Below, one piece after another: positions 1 through 7,027 of a stretch of 41,779 bases of DNA (its first letter is position 1; each line of letters begins with the position of its first letter). The DNA comes from a virus. The DNA lies in IMG/VR virus record IMGVR_UViG_3300018005_000007, positions 1 to 41,779 of that record; one strand, given 5' to 3'. A program made the position numbers and the translations under genes. The notes under the pieces are model-generated. The model worked only from the letters and a program-made list of their open reading frames with translations, had not been told where the DNA came from and made no database searches.

Positions 1-123
1 CACCGTGCCACCCGATGCCGCCGTGGGATTCGGGACGCTCGAAATCACCGGAGTCTGGCCCAAGAACGGATCGAGCGTAAACCCGGAATCCGCGCTGGTG
101 TCCAGCGTGGCCGGCGTAACCGC
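1..123. repeat. Terminal direct repeat, left copy (contig circularity overlap)
   Basis: The first 123 bases recur without a mismatch as the last 123 bases (41657-41779). One open frame reads continuously across the join. The simplest reading is assembler overlap of a circular, or circularly permuted, genome of 41,656 bp. True short terminal repeats are the alternative, but the repeat lies inside a gene, which makes a physical genome end here less likely. Confidence 0.93.
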
Positions 124-141
124 TCCCAATCCCATGTACAT
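1..141 (-). CDS. Small tail-anchored membrane protein with MY..GLG tag (5' part; continues at 41656)
   Basis: The start is ATG at 141, overlapping the TGA of the upstream gene (TGATG). The protein starts MYMGLGAVTP and continues across the circular join to the stop at 41558, giving 79 residues. A polar Ser/Thr/Pro-rich stretch is followed by one hydrophobic helix at about residues 60-76 and a short basic end (MKVAR). It has no classical signal peptide, so a C-terminal membrane anchor is likely. It carries the same Met-Tyr...Gly-Leu-Gly start as many other leftward genes. The function is unknown; a small virion membrane protein is my inference. Confidence 0.8.
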   Translation of the reverse strand, partial: MYMGLGAVTPATLDTSADSGFTLDPFLGQTPVISSVPNPTAASGGTV

Positions 142-602
142 CAGTTCCACCCCCTTGAAGCCATGAGCGAACCGAGACCGCCGTAGAAGCCGAGTCCAGA
201 AAGCCCCTTAACAGACTTCAGGCCAGGAGCCACCGCAGCCCAAAACACCGCCGCCGTGACTGCGGGAGTCGCACGAATCGAAGTTGTTTTGTCGATGCCT
301 CCAAAGAGCGAATCCAGATCCGCGCTGTAGCCCGTGACAGAATTAAGGTAGACATTCCAATGGTCAGGGGAACTCGAAAGAGAATCGCCCGATCCCGTAA
401 AGTTGGAATCCGCAGCCGCCGCCGCCTTCAGTTGCGAGTACCAGGAATCCATCTGAGGAGCAGCCGCAGGCGCCGGAGCCTGAGTCACAAGGGGAACTAA
501 AGCCGTCGAGCTTGCGGGAGCCGCCGCCTGTCGCCCCGTGTACCACTTGTACGCGAAGTATCCCCCGATCCCAACGAGCCCCACTTTAACCGCAGCGTTC
601 AT
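141..602 (-). CDS. N-terminally anchored membrane protein, 153 aa
   Basis: I chose the ATG at 602, whose codon lies just past the upstream stop at 605-607. A hydrophobic segment at about residues 7-20 is followed by an Ala/Pro-rich linker and a soluble region with a second hydrophobic patch near residue 110. The C-terminus is glycine-rich and contains GLGFYGGLG. This places the Gly-Leu-Gly element seen at the start of neighbouring proteins at the other end. The family is not recognised. Its position inside the late leftward operon suggests a virion or membrane component. Confidence 0.75.
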   Translation of the reverse strand: MNAAVKVGLVGIGGYFAYKWYTGRQAAAPASSTALVPLVTQAPAPAAAPQMDSWYSQLKAAAAADSNFTGSGDSLSSSPDHWNVYLNSVTGYSADLDSLFGGIDKTTSIRATPAVTAAVFWAAVAPGLKSVKGLSGLGFYGGLGSLMASRGWN

Positions 603-604
603 AA

Positions 605-1213
605 TCAGGACCTCACCACAAAGAACAAAGCGACCACCGCCGCCAGAAGGCCCCACACCGGAATCGAAGACCCGCCGACGTTCACGGATGCGCCGGCCGC
701 ATTGCTCACTGTGGACGCTACCGAGTCGTCAACCACGTTCGGATCATCGGAAATCGGACTTCGATAACCTGAGAACCAGTTAAAGCACCCAGCCGCGTTT
801 GTCCACTTGCACGCGCCGGCTTGCCGATCCGCTATGCAGTTGGCACCCGCGGCCCCCGGTACTGAAGCGCACGCCTGTTCGAGACCCGACCAGACCTGAT
901 CGAAGATAGAGAGCGCCGCCGTTTGCGCCGATTTATACCGAGGAATCGAGAGCGCCATGTACGTGTCGAGGTTCTGTTTTAGAAGCGATTCGGCTTTGTC
1001 CGCGTACTCGGAAGCTGTGATGCAGTTCTGACCGCACCCCTTTCCAACCCCGATAGCCCCCAGCAGTTCAGCAGCCGCCCCAGCGGCCGCAACAAACGGA
1101 GCGGCCGGCCCCGTGAATGGCGCGGCGCTCAGAAGCATACCGCCAGCCGCTTGGATATCTTGAGCCCCACTGGCAGCGCCAAGGCCGAATTGAGATGGTC
1201 GCATCACGTACAC
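605..1213 (-). CDS. Cys-rich tail-anchored membrane protein with MY..GLG tag, 202 aa
   Basis: The start is GTG at 1213, one base after the upstream TGA. The codons GTG-TAC-GTG give MYVMRPSQFGLG, matching the N-terminal tag of sister genes. An ATG at 1204 is the alternative, but it would lose the Tyr. An Ala/Gly-rich hydrophobic region (about 25-55) is followed by a soluble region with at least six cysteines, suggesting disulfides outside the cytoplasm. A C-terminal helix (about 183-200, ending VVRS) follows. The protein is unrecognised; a structural membrane protein is inferred. Confidence 0.78.
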   Translation of the reverse strand: MYVMRPSQFGLGAASGAQDIQAAGGMLLSAAPFTGPAAPFVAAAGAAAELLGAIGVGKGCGQNCITASEYADKAESLLKQNLDTYMALSIPRYKSAQTAALSIFDQVWSGLEQACASVPGAAGANCIADRQAGACKWTNAAGCFNWFSGYRSPISDDPNVVDDSVASTVSNAAGASVNVGGSSIPVWGLLAAVVALFFVVRS

Positions 1214-1214
1214 G

Positions 1215-2273
1215 TCAACCCCGGCTCTTGTTCATCATCATGAAGACCAGAAACAAAGCAGCCCCGCCCAGGAGCAATATCGTTCCCGTGCCCGTGCCGA
1301 GCCCGACGCTGATCCCGGTTCCCACTGGCACCGCAAGCCCCGTTGCTTGCCGCAAAATCTGACCGTTCGCACCGACGACCGTACCTGGTTGAATCGCGTT
1401 GATTTCCGCCAGCGTCATACCGGACTTCGCTAAGGCCGTGGCGAAGCCGGCCCAATTCGCGGAGTTTTGAGCCGGCGCAACGAGTGAGCCTTGCGGAAAT
1501 CCCGACCCCGCCCCGGTATCGACCGAAGCAACCGGCGTCGAGAACAGCGAGGACAGAAAAGAGGAATCGTCAACGTACGGGACGGCAGGCGCGGCCGATC
1601 CCGTCAAATCCGGCAGCGTCGTAACGTCGTCGCCCAGACCCCGCACGTACTCATGTAGCCGCGACGAGACCGCGGCCGAGTCCGGTATGGGAGACCCAGA
1701 CGTATCCCAAATCTGTTTTCGGTGAACGTCGTATGCGGGAACTTCCCAGCCGGGATAGTTGCCGTGGGACGCATCGAGCGCGAGACGTTGACCGTCCTCC
1801 AGGACCGCCCGCGGGTAGACGTGCGTAAAAACCTCCGGCTCCCGAGGGTCCACGGCCAGCGTAACCAACTCGCACCGAACGCCCAAGCACTTTAAGAGCG
1901 CCGCTATCAGCATCGTGAATGCCGAGCAGTCGCCTTCGGGACGAGGTTGCGTCAACACGAACTCAGGAGCGAGAAGCAGTTGCTTCTTTTCAGGGAACGC
2001 CGCTACGGTTTGTTTGAATTGCTCATGCGGCAGGACGTTCACCGTGTACTTGGCGAACCACCAGGCCGCACGCGCCAGGTTTGCGTTACCTGGAATCGAG
2101 TCCGGTTCATTGCCGAAACGCTGAACTGCGTCACGCGCCGCCCGTTGCACCGCGGGATGCTTCGTGGCGCCGTTCACGAGCTTGCACATGAAGGCCACCG
2201 TTTGAGCAGTGGCAACGTCCGGGATCAGGGAGGGCTGGAACGCTCCCCAGGAGCCAGCAGGTTGCGAGGCCAT
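1215..2273 (-). CDS. Transglutaminase-like cysteine hydrolase with C-terminal membrane anchor, 352 aa
   Basis: The central domain has the papain-like transglutaminase-core triad in order: Cys116 in GDCSAFT, His151 in FTHVYP and Asp167 in ALDASHG. The family includes peptidases and amidases as well as cross-linkers. A Ser/Pro-rich linker follows, then a Gly-rich hydrophobic helix at about 325-345 ending in MMMNKSRG, so the enzyme is probably membrane-tethered. ATG 2273 is the first ATG facing the divergent promoter gap; no strong ribosome site is seen. It is the first gene of the long late operon. Possible roles are virion-protein maturation, cross-linking or host-envelope cleavage; I cannot choose between them. 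Confidence 0.8.
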   Translation of the reverse strand: MASQPAGSWGAFQPSLIPDVATAQTVAFMCKLVNGATKHPAVQRAARDAVQRFGNEPDSIPGNANLARAAWWFAKYTVNVLPHEQFKQTVAAFPEKKQLLLAPEFVLTQPRPEGDCSAFTMLIAALLKCLGVRCELVTLAVDPREPEVFTHVYPRAVLEDGQRLALDASHGNYPGWEVPAYDVHRKQIWDTSGSPIPDSAAVSSRLHEYVRGLGDDVTTLPDLTGSAAPAVPYVDDSSFLSSLFSTPVASVDTGAGSGFPQGSLVAPAQNSANWAGFATALAKSGMTLAEINAIQPGTVVGANGQILRQATGLAVPVGTGISVGLGTGTGTILLLGGAALFLVFMMMNKSRG

Positions 2274-2411
2274 CAACCAAGATGATAGCCACGCCCCAAG
2301 GCATTGGAAATGCTGGGGAAGACAACCTAATAGATTAGGTGTAGTATAAGGCGAACGCAGTATAACGCAGCAAAAACGCAGCATTTTGCAAATGCAGGGA
2401 GCAAAAAACTG
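2274..2411. promoter_or_regulatory. Divergent control region with palindrome and short iterons
   Basis: This AT-rich 138-base gap separates the late leftward operon from the rightward 2412 gene. A perfect 7+7 palindrome, acctaat-ag-attaggt, lies at 2325-2340. The heptamer aacgcag occurs at 2354, 2364 and 2375, with a variant aatgcag at about 2391, roughly one helical turn apart. An inverted pair gcattt/aaatgc overlaps the last copies. TATA-like hexamers occur on both strands. It is a likely operator-controlled bidirectional promoter; a protein-binding or replication site is the alternative. Confidence 0.55.
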
Positions 2412-3854
2412 ATGCCAAAGAGCGAAAAAACCGGCGAAACAGCCACCGCGACAGCCGAGCGGCCGCCCAAACGAACCGGCCGGCCCCCGAAAAGCGAGGA
2501 CCGCATACCGAAGGTGATCGGATTCTTCAACCGCGTCCAGTCCATCAACAAAGAGGACTGGGGAACGCGGGCCTACATCACGGTTTATCGTTTGGAGCCT
2601 TCGATAGACCGTACCCGACTCGGAGAGCCGAAGCACATTGCCAAATATTCGGAGCCTGTCGATGCAGACCGAATCAAGGTAGACCAGGGCAGCGGACGAT
2701 ACCGCCTCTACCTTGGATTCAAGGCCCCCACCGAAAAAACGGAACGCGAACTCGATTCCATCGAGATCGACATTCTGGACATGAACTTTCCGCCGAAGTT
2801 GGCCCGCGGCGAATGGCTCGATATCCCGTATAACAAAAAGTGGGAATGGTGTAGAACCATGCTTCCAGCGACCCCGACACAACAGGTCGAGCAACGCCAG
2901 TCCGCAGTGGGGGAGCTTGCCGAAACCCTTGAAGTCCTGGACGGCATCACATCCCGCGCCCGCGAACAAGCCAAGCCAACGGAAGCGCCGGCCCGCGAAT
3001 CAACGCTCGATATCATCAAAGGCGTCAAGGAGATGATGACGCCGCCCGCCCCGGCCACCGAGAACAAGATGCTCGATACGGTTGTAGCGTTGCTCACTAA
3101 GCAGATCGACTCACAGGCCGCGGCGAACAGCGAACTCCGCAAGGAAATCGCGGACATGCGGAACAACCCAAAGGACAGCAAAGGAGGGATTCTCGGAAAC
3201 CTCACGGGCATCGTGGGAGAAGTGAAATCTATTCTCCCCGACCTCAAGGAGATGTTTCCAGCCTTGGGTGAGAAGGTCGGAGCCGTAAGCCGCGCCGTAC
3301 GGTCCAACATGACCGGAGACCAAGAGTTTTGGCAACCCATTGTCAACCGCATCGTGGAAGCCATCACGCCGGCCGTTCCGATGTTCGTAAACCGCCTCAT
3401 GACGCCGACCAACGGACAGCAGCCGCAGCAACCGCCCACGCTCTTGCAGCCCGCGCCAGGAGCGCAGGCCCCCGGTCCAGGAGCAGCCCCGCCAGCCACC
3501 GGACCCGAGCCCCAACCGTTCAACCCACAGCAGGCGTTTGAGTTTCTGAAAGCCCACGCCAAGCCTTTCTTGGATTGGTTCAAAGACGGGATGCCGGGAG
3601 GGGAATTTGCGGAGTCGATCTTTAACCTCTATGGCGCGGACTGGCAAGGCTTACCATGGCTCCATGCAAAGCAAACTTTCGGAGCCGATAACATCGTGGC
3701 GATTTTCAAAAAGTCACCGTTCTGGCCTGAGATCGCCACCATGGAAGCCGCGTTTGGAACCTTCGTTACAGACTTCGTAGCGTGGCAACCAGGACAGGAA
3801 CCGCCACCGGACGGCCAGACAATCAACACAACCGCACAGGAGGCGGGGAACTGA
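2412..3854 (+). CDS. Large proline-rich protein with AT-hook-like start, 480 aa, function unknown
   Basis: The start is ATG 2412 with a purine-rich ribosome site about ten bases upstream. Residues 18-28 (PPKRTGRPPKS) contain an AT-hook-like GRP core. The domain at about 35-155 has the pattern TVYRLEPSIDR...GEPKHIAKYSEP...GSGRYRLYL, which I associate with uncharacterised proteins from environmental viral contigs. The middle is charged and helical and may form coiled coil. Residues about 335-375 are Pro/Gln-rich, followed by a globular acidic C-terminus. It leads a three-gene rightward operon. DNA binding is likely; a role in replication, packaging or regulation cannot be settled. Confidence 0.8.
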   Translation: MPKSEKTGETATATAERPPKRTGRPPKSEDRIPKVIGFFNRVQSINKEDWGTRAYITVYRLEPSIDRTRLGEPKHIAKYSEPVDADRIKVDQGSGRYRLYLGFKAPTEKTERELDSIEIDILDMNFPPKLARGEWLDIPYNKKWEWCRTMLPATPTQQVEQRQSAVGELAETLEVLDGITSRAREQAKPTEAPARESTLDIIKGVKEMMTPPAPATENKMLDTVVALLTKQIDSQAAANSELRKEIADMRNNPKDSKGGILGNLTGIVGEVKSILPDLKEMFPALGEKVGAVSRAVRSNMTGDQEFWQPIVNRIVEAITPAVPMFVNRLMTPTNGQQPQQPPTLLQPAPGAQAPGPGAAPPATGPEPQPFNPQQAFEFLKAHAKPFLDWFKDGMPGGEFAESIFNLYGADWQGLPWLHAKQTFGADNIVAIFKKSPFWPEIATMEAAFGTFVTDFVAWQPGQEPPPDGQTINTTAQEAGN

Positions 3855-3855
3855 A

Positions 3856-4026
3856 ATGGACGACGACGAACTCTTAGACGCCCTCATAGAAGGCGTTACC
3901 GAATGCCGGGAACTCGCAGAGAAATTGCACGCGCCGGCTGAACTGATCGCCAAACTCGTGGAGCTTGACGAACTCAGCGACGAAGAAGACGACGGAGACA
4001 ACATCGAGGAGGACGAACAGGAATGA
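3856..4026 (+). CDS. Acidic 56-aa protein
   Basis: ATG 3856 lies one base after the stop of the upstream gene, and the TGA overlaps the next ATG (ATGA). The composition is dominated by Asp and Glu, with a helical middle (ECRELAEKLHAPAEL) and an acidic tail. Tight coupling on both sides supports a real gene. There is no recognised domain. Small acidic proteins of this kind may mimic DNA or bind basic partners, but nothing in the sequence proves it. Confidence 0.7.
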   Translation: MDDDELLDALIEGVTECRELAEKLHAPAELIAKLVELDELSDEEDDGDNIEEDEQE

Positions 4027-4505
4027 GCGACCCTCAGAGCATCGAGGCTGTCACCGTCTGCCGGCTCTGCAAACACGTTATCGCCCTCACCGGCTTATCG
4101 GTTCCAATCGTCGGAGAGCGACCAGAAGACCGGGCCACCCGGTATGTAGCAGCCCTCCGCGATCACATCAACCGCCGACACCCTCAGCAGGCCGCATACA
4201 TCGAAGGCATGAAGAAATGGACGGGCGAGTTTATCGTCATCGAGTGCTATGGAACCGAAGACGCCGTACTCCAGAAAGGCCGGGAGTACGCCAGGGCAAT
4301 CCTGCATGAGATGACGCGCAAGAACCGACTTTCGGATTCAGACCTGAAAGAAGGACTCGCACGTTTCGGAAAGACCACAGAAGAGATCGACGCCCTCATG
4401 CCAGTTGCGAAGTACTTGCGAGATTTTCTGAGCGAACAAGGAGAGTTTCAGCACCCGGCAGTGAAGCACGCCGAGGCCCAACGCGCGGCCTTGCAGCCCG
4501 ATTAG
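4023..4505 (+). CDS. Possible C2H2 zinc protein, 160 aa
   Basis: Cys13, Cys16, His48 and His53 (CRLC ... HINRRH) could bind one zinc with an unusually long loop. The rest is mainly helical and charged, and no enzyme motif is visible. It is the last gene of the 2412 operon, overlapping the previous stop by four bases, and it meets the leftward Dam-type methyltransferase gene stop-to-stop at 4502-4505. Function unknown; a DNA-associated accessory role is a weak inference. Confidence 0.75.
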   Translation: MSDPQSIEAVTVCRLCKHVIALTGLSVPIVGERPEDRATRYVAALRDHINRRHPQQAAYIEGMKKWTGEFIVIECYGTEDAVLQKGREYARAILHEMTRKNRLSDSDLKEGLARFGKTTEEIDALMPVAKYLRDFLSEQGEFQHPAVKHAEAQRAALQPD

Positions 4506-4891
4506 AGGCTGAAAACGACAACCATACTCGGGAAGGGCGCCGGATGCTTCGCGCCCACAAAGGTTAGCCGGCCCCGAATGAATCGAATCTCCCGAGCATA
4601 AGGCAAGACCAAATCGTGAAACCATTTGGTATCCACCCGAGCCGGCAGCAGAAACACCGCTAGATCCGCCTCAGGAGCCCGCGCCAACCATTTCCGAATA
4701 CCGGGACCATAAGGCGGATTCACGAACACCCTGCGGCCGGCCCACGGCAGGAACAACGTAGCAAGCCCGTCTTCAGTTCCACCGGAAGGGCAAGGGTCCA
4801 GGTCGAAATGAAACTCCCGATCTAGTTGTTCGTAGACCTTCGGAGGGGTAGGCCATTCAACGGTCTGAGACTTGAAGACGACGCGATTCAT
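4502..4891 (-). CDS. Phage Dam-type DNA N6-adenine methyltransferase, 129 aa
   Basis: It matches the phage DNA N-6-adenine-methyltransferase family (Dam/PF05869 type): VEWPTPP near the start, a LDPC(P) AdoMet-side motif at about 31-35, the catalytic NPPYG at 58-62 and a late APFPSMVVVF strand. It would transfer a methyl group to adenine in DNA, protecting the genome or marking it. The ATG at 4891 is preferred over 4975 because it starts just before the conserved region and overlaps the end of the upstream zinc gene. It is slightly short for the family. The target site cannot be read from sequence. Confidence 0.88.
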   Translation of the reverse strand: MNRVVFKSQTVEWPTPPKVYEQLDREFHFDLDPCPSGGTEDGLATLFLPWAGRRVFVNPPYGPGIRKWLARAPEADLAVFLLPARVDTKWFHDLVLPYAREIRFIRGRLTFVGAKHPAPFPSMVVVFSL

Positions 4892-5045
4892 TGACGGCTC
4901 GATTCCGGTTTTCCCGTCTCCATCTTGCTCTTCTAAGATTGCCGCACGTTCTACACTCGCGGCGTGTTTTTCCATCGTAGAAGGTCAGGTTTGGGTCCTT
5001 GAGAACATGCCCTTTCTTACAGTATGCGTGTGGGCGATCTGCCAT
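4857..5045 (-). CDS. Small zinc-binding protein of HNH-like type, 62 aa
   Basis: ATG 5045 overlaps the upstream TAA (TAATG). Cys9 and His13 (CKKGHVL) plus Cys31 and Cys34 (CRTC) form a pattern seen in small phage zinc proteins and truncated HNH proteins, followed by an Arg-rich tail. The catalytic histidine of a true HNH nuclease is not evident. The 3' end overlaps the start of the Dam gene by 35 bases, so the two may be translationally coupled. Confidence 0.7.
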   Translation of the reverse strand: MADRPHAYCKKGHVLKDPNLTFYDGKTRRECRTCGNLRRARWRRENRNRAVNESRRLQVSDR

Positions 5046-5245
5046 TATCGAGATTTCAGTACCAGGGCCATTTCGTGACCGTAGCCCAACTCCCCCACCA
5101 GCATATCGACACCAACGTACACATGGCCGTCAGGCAATCTGCCGCCGTTCCGAAGGGCCAACTTGCAGGCCAGGACATGAGCAGCCAACCAGAAGAAATG
5201 ACGCTCCCAGGGCCACTCTACCGGACGGCCCCGAGACCGTTTCAT
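5045..5245 (-). CDS. 66-aa protein of unknown function
   Basis: ATG 5245 overlaps the upstream TGA, and its stop overlaps the next ATG. The sequence is rich in Trp, His and Arg (WPWERHFFWLAAHVLACK) with an amphipathic helix, then a Gly-rich beta part. No domain is recognised. It is supported chiefly by the continuous overlapping gene chain from 5966 to 4502. Confidence 0.62.
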   Translation of the reverse strand: MKRSRGRPVEWPWERHFFWLAAHVLACKLALRNGGRLPDGHVYVGVDMLVGELGYGHEMALVLKSR

Positions 5246-5403
5246 GAAGCGTTTTCCTTCAACGTAATCGGCAGGACACACACGCGCCGACTATGGCACC
5301 GCGGACAGGGATTGCGCTGCATGAAAGTAGTACGCTTTCCACTCCAGCCGCAGCTCGAGCAGACTACTTTCACTTTGGGATACCAAACCCGGCCCCGGCT
5401 CAT
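5242..5403 (-). CDS. 53-aa zinc-ribbon protein
   Basis: This short gene starts at ATG 5403 inside the end of the DUF3489 gene (ATGA) and ends inside the next start (ATGA). Cys15/Cys18 (CSSC) and Cys33/Cys36 (CPRC) make a classical four-cysteine ribbon with basic residues around it. Such mini-ribbons are common in phage early regions. Nucleic-acid binding or transcription modulation is plausible, but no specific role can be assigned. Confidence 0.72.
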   Translation of the reverse strand: MSRGRVWYPKVKVVCSSCGWSGKRTTFMQRNPCPRCHSRRVCVLPITLKENAS

Positions 5404-5966
5404 GCCGCCGTGCGGTAGACCAGACCCCGCTTTTCGTCTTTCTCGGTCGAGACCTTGACCCCGTGTTTCGATTGCAAGGTAGAGATGAACCCGCGGCAGC
5501 TATGCCGTTGCCAGCCCATAGCCTCCATCAGTTCAACCACCGAGACCCCTTCCGAGCGCCAAAGCAAGGAAAGAACGCAATGCCGCTTTTTCGCGTGCCG
5601 AGCGCCGGCCGCGCTTTCAACCTTCGGAGGTTTCGGCCGCGTCGGAGAACCGTGCGCGCGTTTCGCCTTCGGCTCAACAGCCTTCGGCTGAGGGACCGGA
5701 GCTCCAGGTTCAGCGGCAATCCGCTGGATCGCGTTCCAAATCTGTTTGACGCCATACGGCCGGTTTCGGAACTTCTTTACCGGACGCAACTCCCCGAAGG
5801 GCGCCACGCCAGCAAAGCTATTCCAGATGGCCTCCAGGTCTTGACGGGTCCACTGTTCGTTATCCGCCAGGGCTTGAAGCTCCGATTCGGTCTTGAAGGA
5901 GAGCGAACCTTTCAACTTTTCCGCTTTCCCGAAGAGGATGTTTTTGTCAGAGTCGATGTAGAACAT
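5400..5966 (-). CDS. DUF3489-type protein, 188 aa
   Basis: The C-terminal 65 residues contain RHCVLSLLWRSEG and ELMEAMGWQRHSCRGFIS, the hallmark of the DUF3489 winged-helix-like domain. That family is found in phages and in proteobacterial and acidobacterial genomes. The N-terminal half (about 1-80) is a separate, unrecognised domain, and a Lys/Pro/Ala-rich linker joins them. I start at ATG 5966; a TTG at 6002 would add 12 residues. It is the first gene after the putative origin gap. DNA binding is likely, and autoregulation or a replication accessory role is possible. Confidence 0.82.
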   Translation of the reverse strand: MFYIDSDKNILFGKAEKLKGSLSFKTESELQALADNEQWTRQDLEAIWNSFAGVAPFGELRPVKKFRNRPYGVKQIWNAIQRIAAEPGAPVPQPKAVEPKAKRAHGSPTRPKPPKVESAAGARHAKKRHCVLSLLWRSEGVSVVELMEAMGWQRHSCRGFISTLQSKHGVKVSTEKDEKRGLVYRTAA

Positions 5967-6098
5967 GGATCGACAGTACACCCAATCACCAGGAGCCGTC
6001 AAGATCCCAAATCTAGACTAAGTACTATCCCCCGGAAAACGGCTTTCAGGACCGGCTGTAGAATCCCAACGCTGAAGAGAAAAGGCGGCAACCTTGAG

Positions 6099-6107
6099 TT
6101 ATCCACA
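6099..6107 (+). promoter_or_regulatory. Consensus DnaA box
   Basis: The nonamer ttatccaca matches the bacterial DnaA-box consensus at every position. It lies inside the largest gap, close to paired iterons, so a host DnaA-assisted origin is plausible. One copy alone could occur by chance. Confidence 0.55.
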
Positions 6108-6203
6108 GCCAAGAGGCCCACCGCACCCCAAAGCAAGCCGCAGAGGACTGGAGAGCTTTGAAGCGGATAGACTGATCGCTACAGGGGAAGAGACGGCGAA
6201 ACC

Positions 6204-6331
6204 AGTACTTTAGATGGATACGCTAGTACTTTCGAGGGATACATATATGTACCCCAAATTCCGCGAAACTTGCGAGTTTAGGCCGAAACTTGAAGGTTTC
6301 GCCTTTTGTTCGTTGCTTCGCTTTTTGTTCG
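6204..6331. repeat. Three successive pairs of iteron-like direct repeats
   Basis: Pair one: agtacttt(a/c)ga(t/g)ggatac at 6204 and 6225. Pair two: cgaaacttg followed by a variable core and gttt, at 6264 and 6284. Pair three: cttttgttcg at 6303 and ctttttgttcg at 6321. All have periods near 20 bases. A palindrome at 6240-6251 separates pairs one and two. Confidence 0.6.
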
Positions 6332-6478
6332 CTTGAGGGGATTCACCACAGCCGGAGGCCAGCGGAGACGATCCGAACGGCCCCCGGCTTTCGTGTGCGA
6401 TTCTTCCGAACATGACGTGTGAAGACAGTATGCTCCCAAAGAACAAGCCGTGTCAAGCGGCAATGCAGGGGAAGGGTA

Positions 6479-7027
6479 CTACGCCGAAAACGATTCCCAC
6501 GCCTTCGCGTAGTCTTCGTACCCGAGCTTCCGAGCCGCCGCCGCACAATCCCTCCAGGACGGCCACTTGCCGGCCTCTACATGCAACTCGCGCCGAAGCT
6601 CACGCCACATCTTCGATTCAGCATCCCGCGCCGCGCTGATTCCAGTTGCCACCGGGACCGGATCTTGAGGAACTCCCCGAGACTCACGTACCCACTGGCG
6701 CCGCGTTTGGGCCTCTTGTTGAATCGCCTCACGCTCCGCGCGTTCGACTCGAATCTCCGAAGCCGTATCGAGCAGTTCCGCGGCAGTCGGACAGAACGCC
6801 GATTGTTCCGCCCAGCGTTGCGCCAGAAACGCCATGGGAACGTCTTTTGTCTCGGAGACCTGTTTCAGGTCTTGAGCAAGCGCAATCATCTCCGGCGTCG
6901 TCTTGGGGTAGTTCGCGCAACGTGAAAATCGGCAGACGATTTCCGTCGCAGCTTCAAGAACAGGGTCTTTTGAGGGTTGATCGGAATCGGCTCTATCGAG
7001 CTTGCTTAACCCGGCTGTTTCGCCCAT
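6479..7027 (-). CDS. Possible helicase-loader/replisome accessory protein, 182 aa
   Basis: ATG 7027 lies within the end of the upstream winged-helix gene. The region at about 30-90 (EIVCRFSRCANYPKTTPEMIALAQDL ... FCPTAAEL, shown in part) resembles the helical pattern of G39P-type helicase loaders: a tyrosine-proline after a helix and a late (F)CPTxAEL. The rest is a long charged helix (ERAEREAIQQEAQ) and a C-terminal helical part. The match is by eye and weak. Its place between the replication-type wHTH gene and the origin gap supports a replication role. Confidence 0.6.
   Translation of the reverse strand: MGETAGLSKLDRADSDQPSKDPVLEAATEIVCRFSRCANYPKTTPEMIALAQDLKQVSETKDVPMAFLAQRWAEQSAFCPTAAELLDTASEIRVERAEREAIQQEAQTRRQWVRESRGVPQDPVPVATGISAARDAESKMWRELRRELHVEAGKWPSWRDCAAAARKLGYEDYAKAWESFSA

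Larger units (their letters stand above)
5967..6478. other. Non-coding 512-base region, putative replication origin
   Basis: This is the longest gap in the genome and holds no convincing gene on either strand. It contains a perfect DnaA box, ttatccaca, at 6099-6107. There is a pair of 18-mers agtactttNgaNggatac at 6204-6221 and 6225-6242 (16/18 identical) and a 12-base palindrome tacatatatgta at 6240-6251. A pair built on cgaaacttg lies at 6264-6279 and 6284-6299, and a pair built on ttttgttcg at about 6304 and 6322. Each pair is repeated roughly every 18-21 bases, as in iteron origins. Winged-helix and helicase-loader-like genes sit immediately upstream in the same block. Confidence 0.6.

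Noticed and set aside
2274-2969. Upstream extension of the transglutaminase-like gene to 2969
   Set aside because: It would run antisense into the 2412 gene and across the divergent promoter gap; the transglutaminase text starts only after 2273.
2708-3583. 291-codon minus-strand frame within the 2412 gene
   Set aside because: Antisense shadow rich in Ser/Arg/Gly; no ribosome site and it would interrupt the 2412 operon.
5463-6161. 232-codon plus-strand frame across the DUF3489 gene and part of the origin gap
   Set aside because: It overlaps a recognised domain on the other strand and reads through the repeats; no ribosome site.
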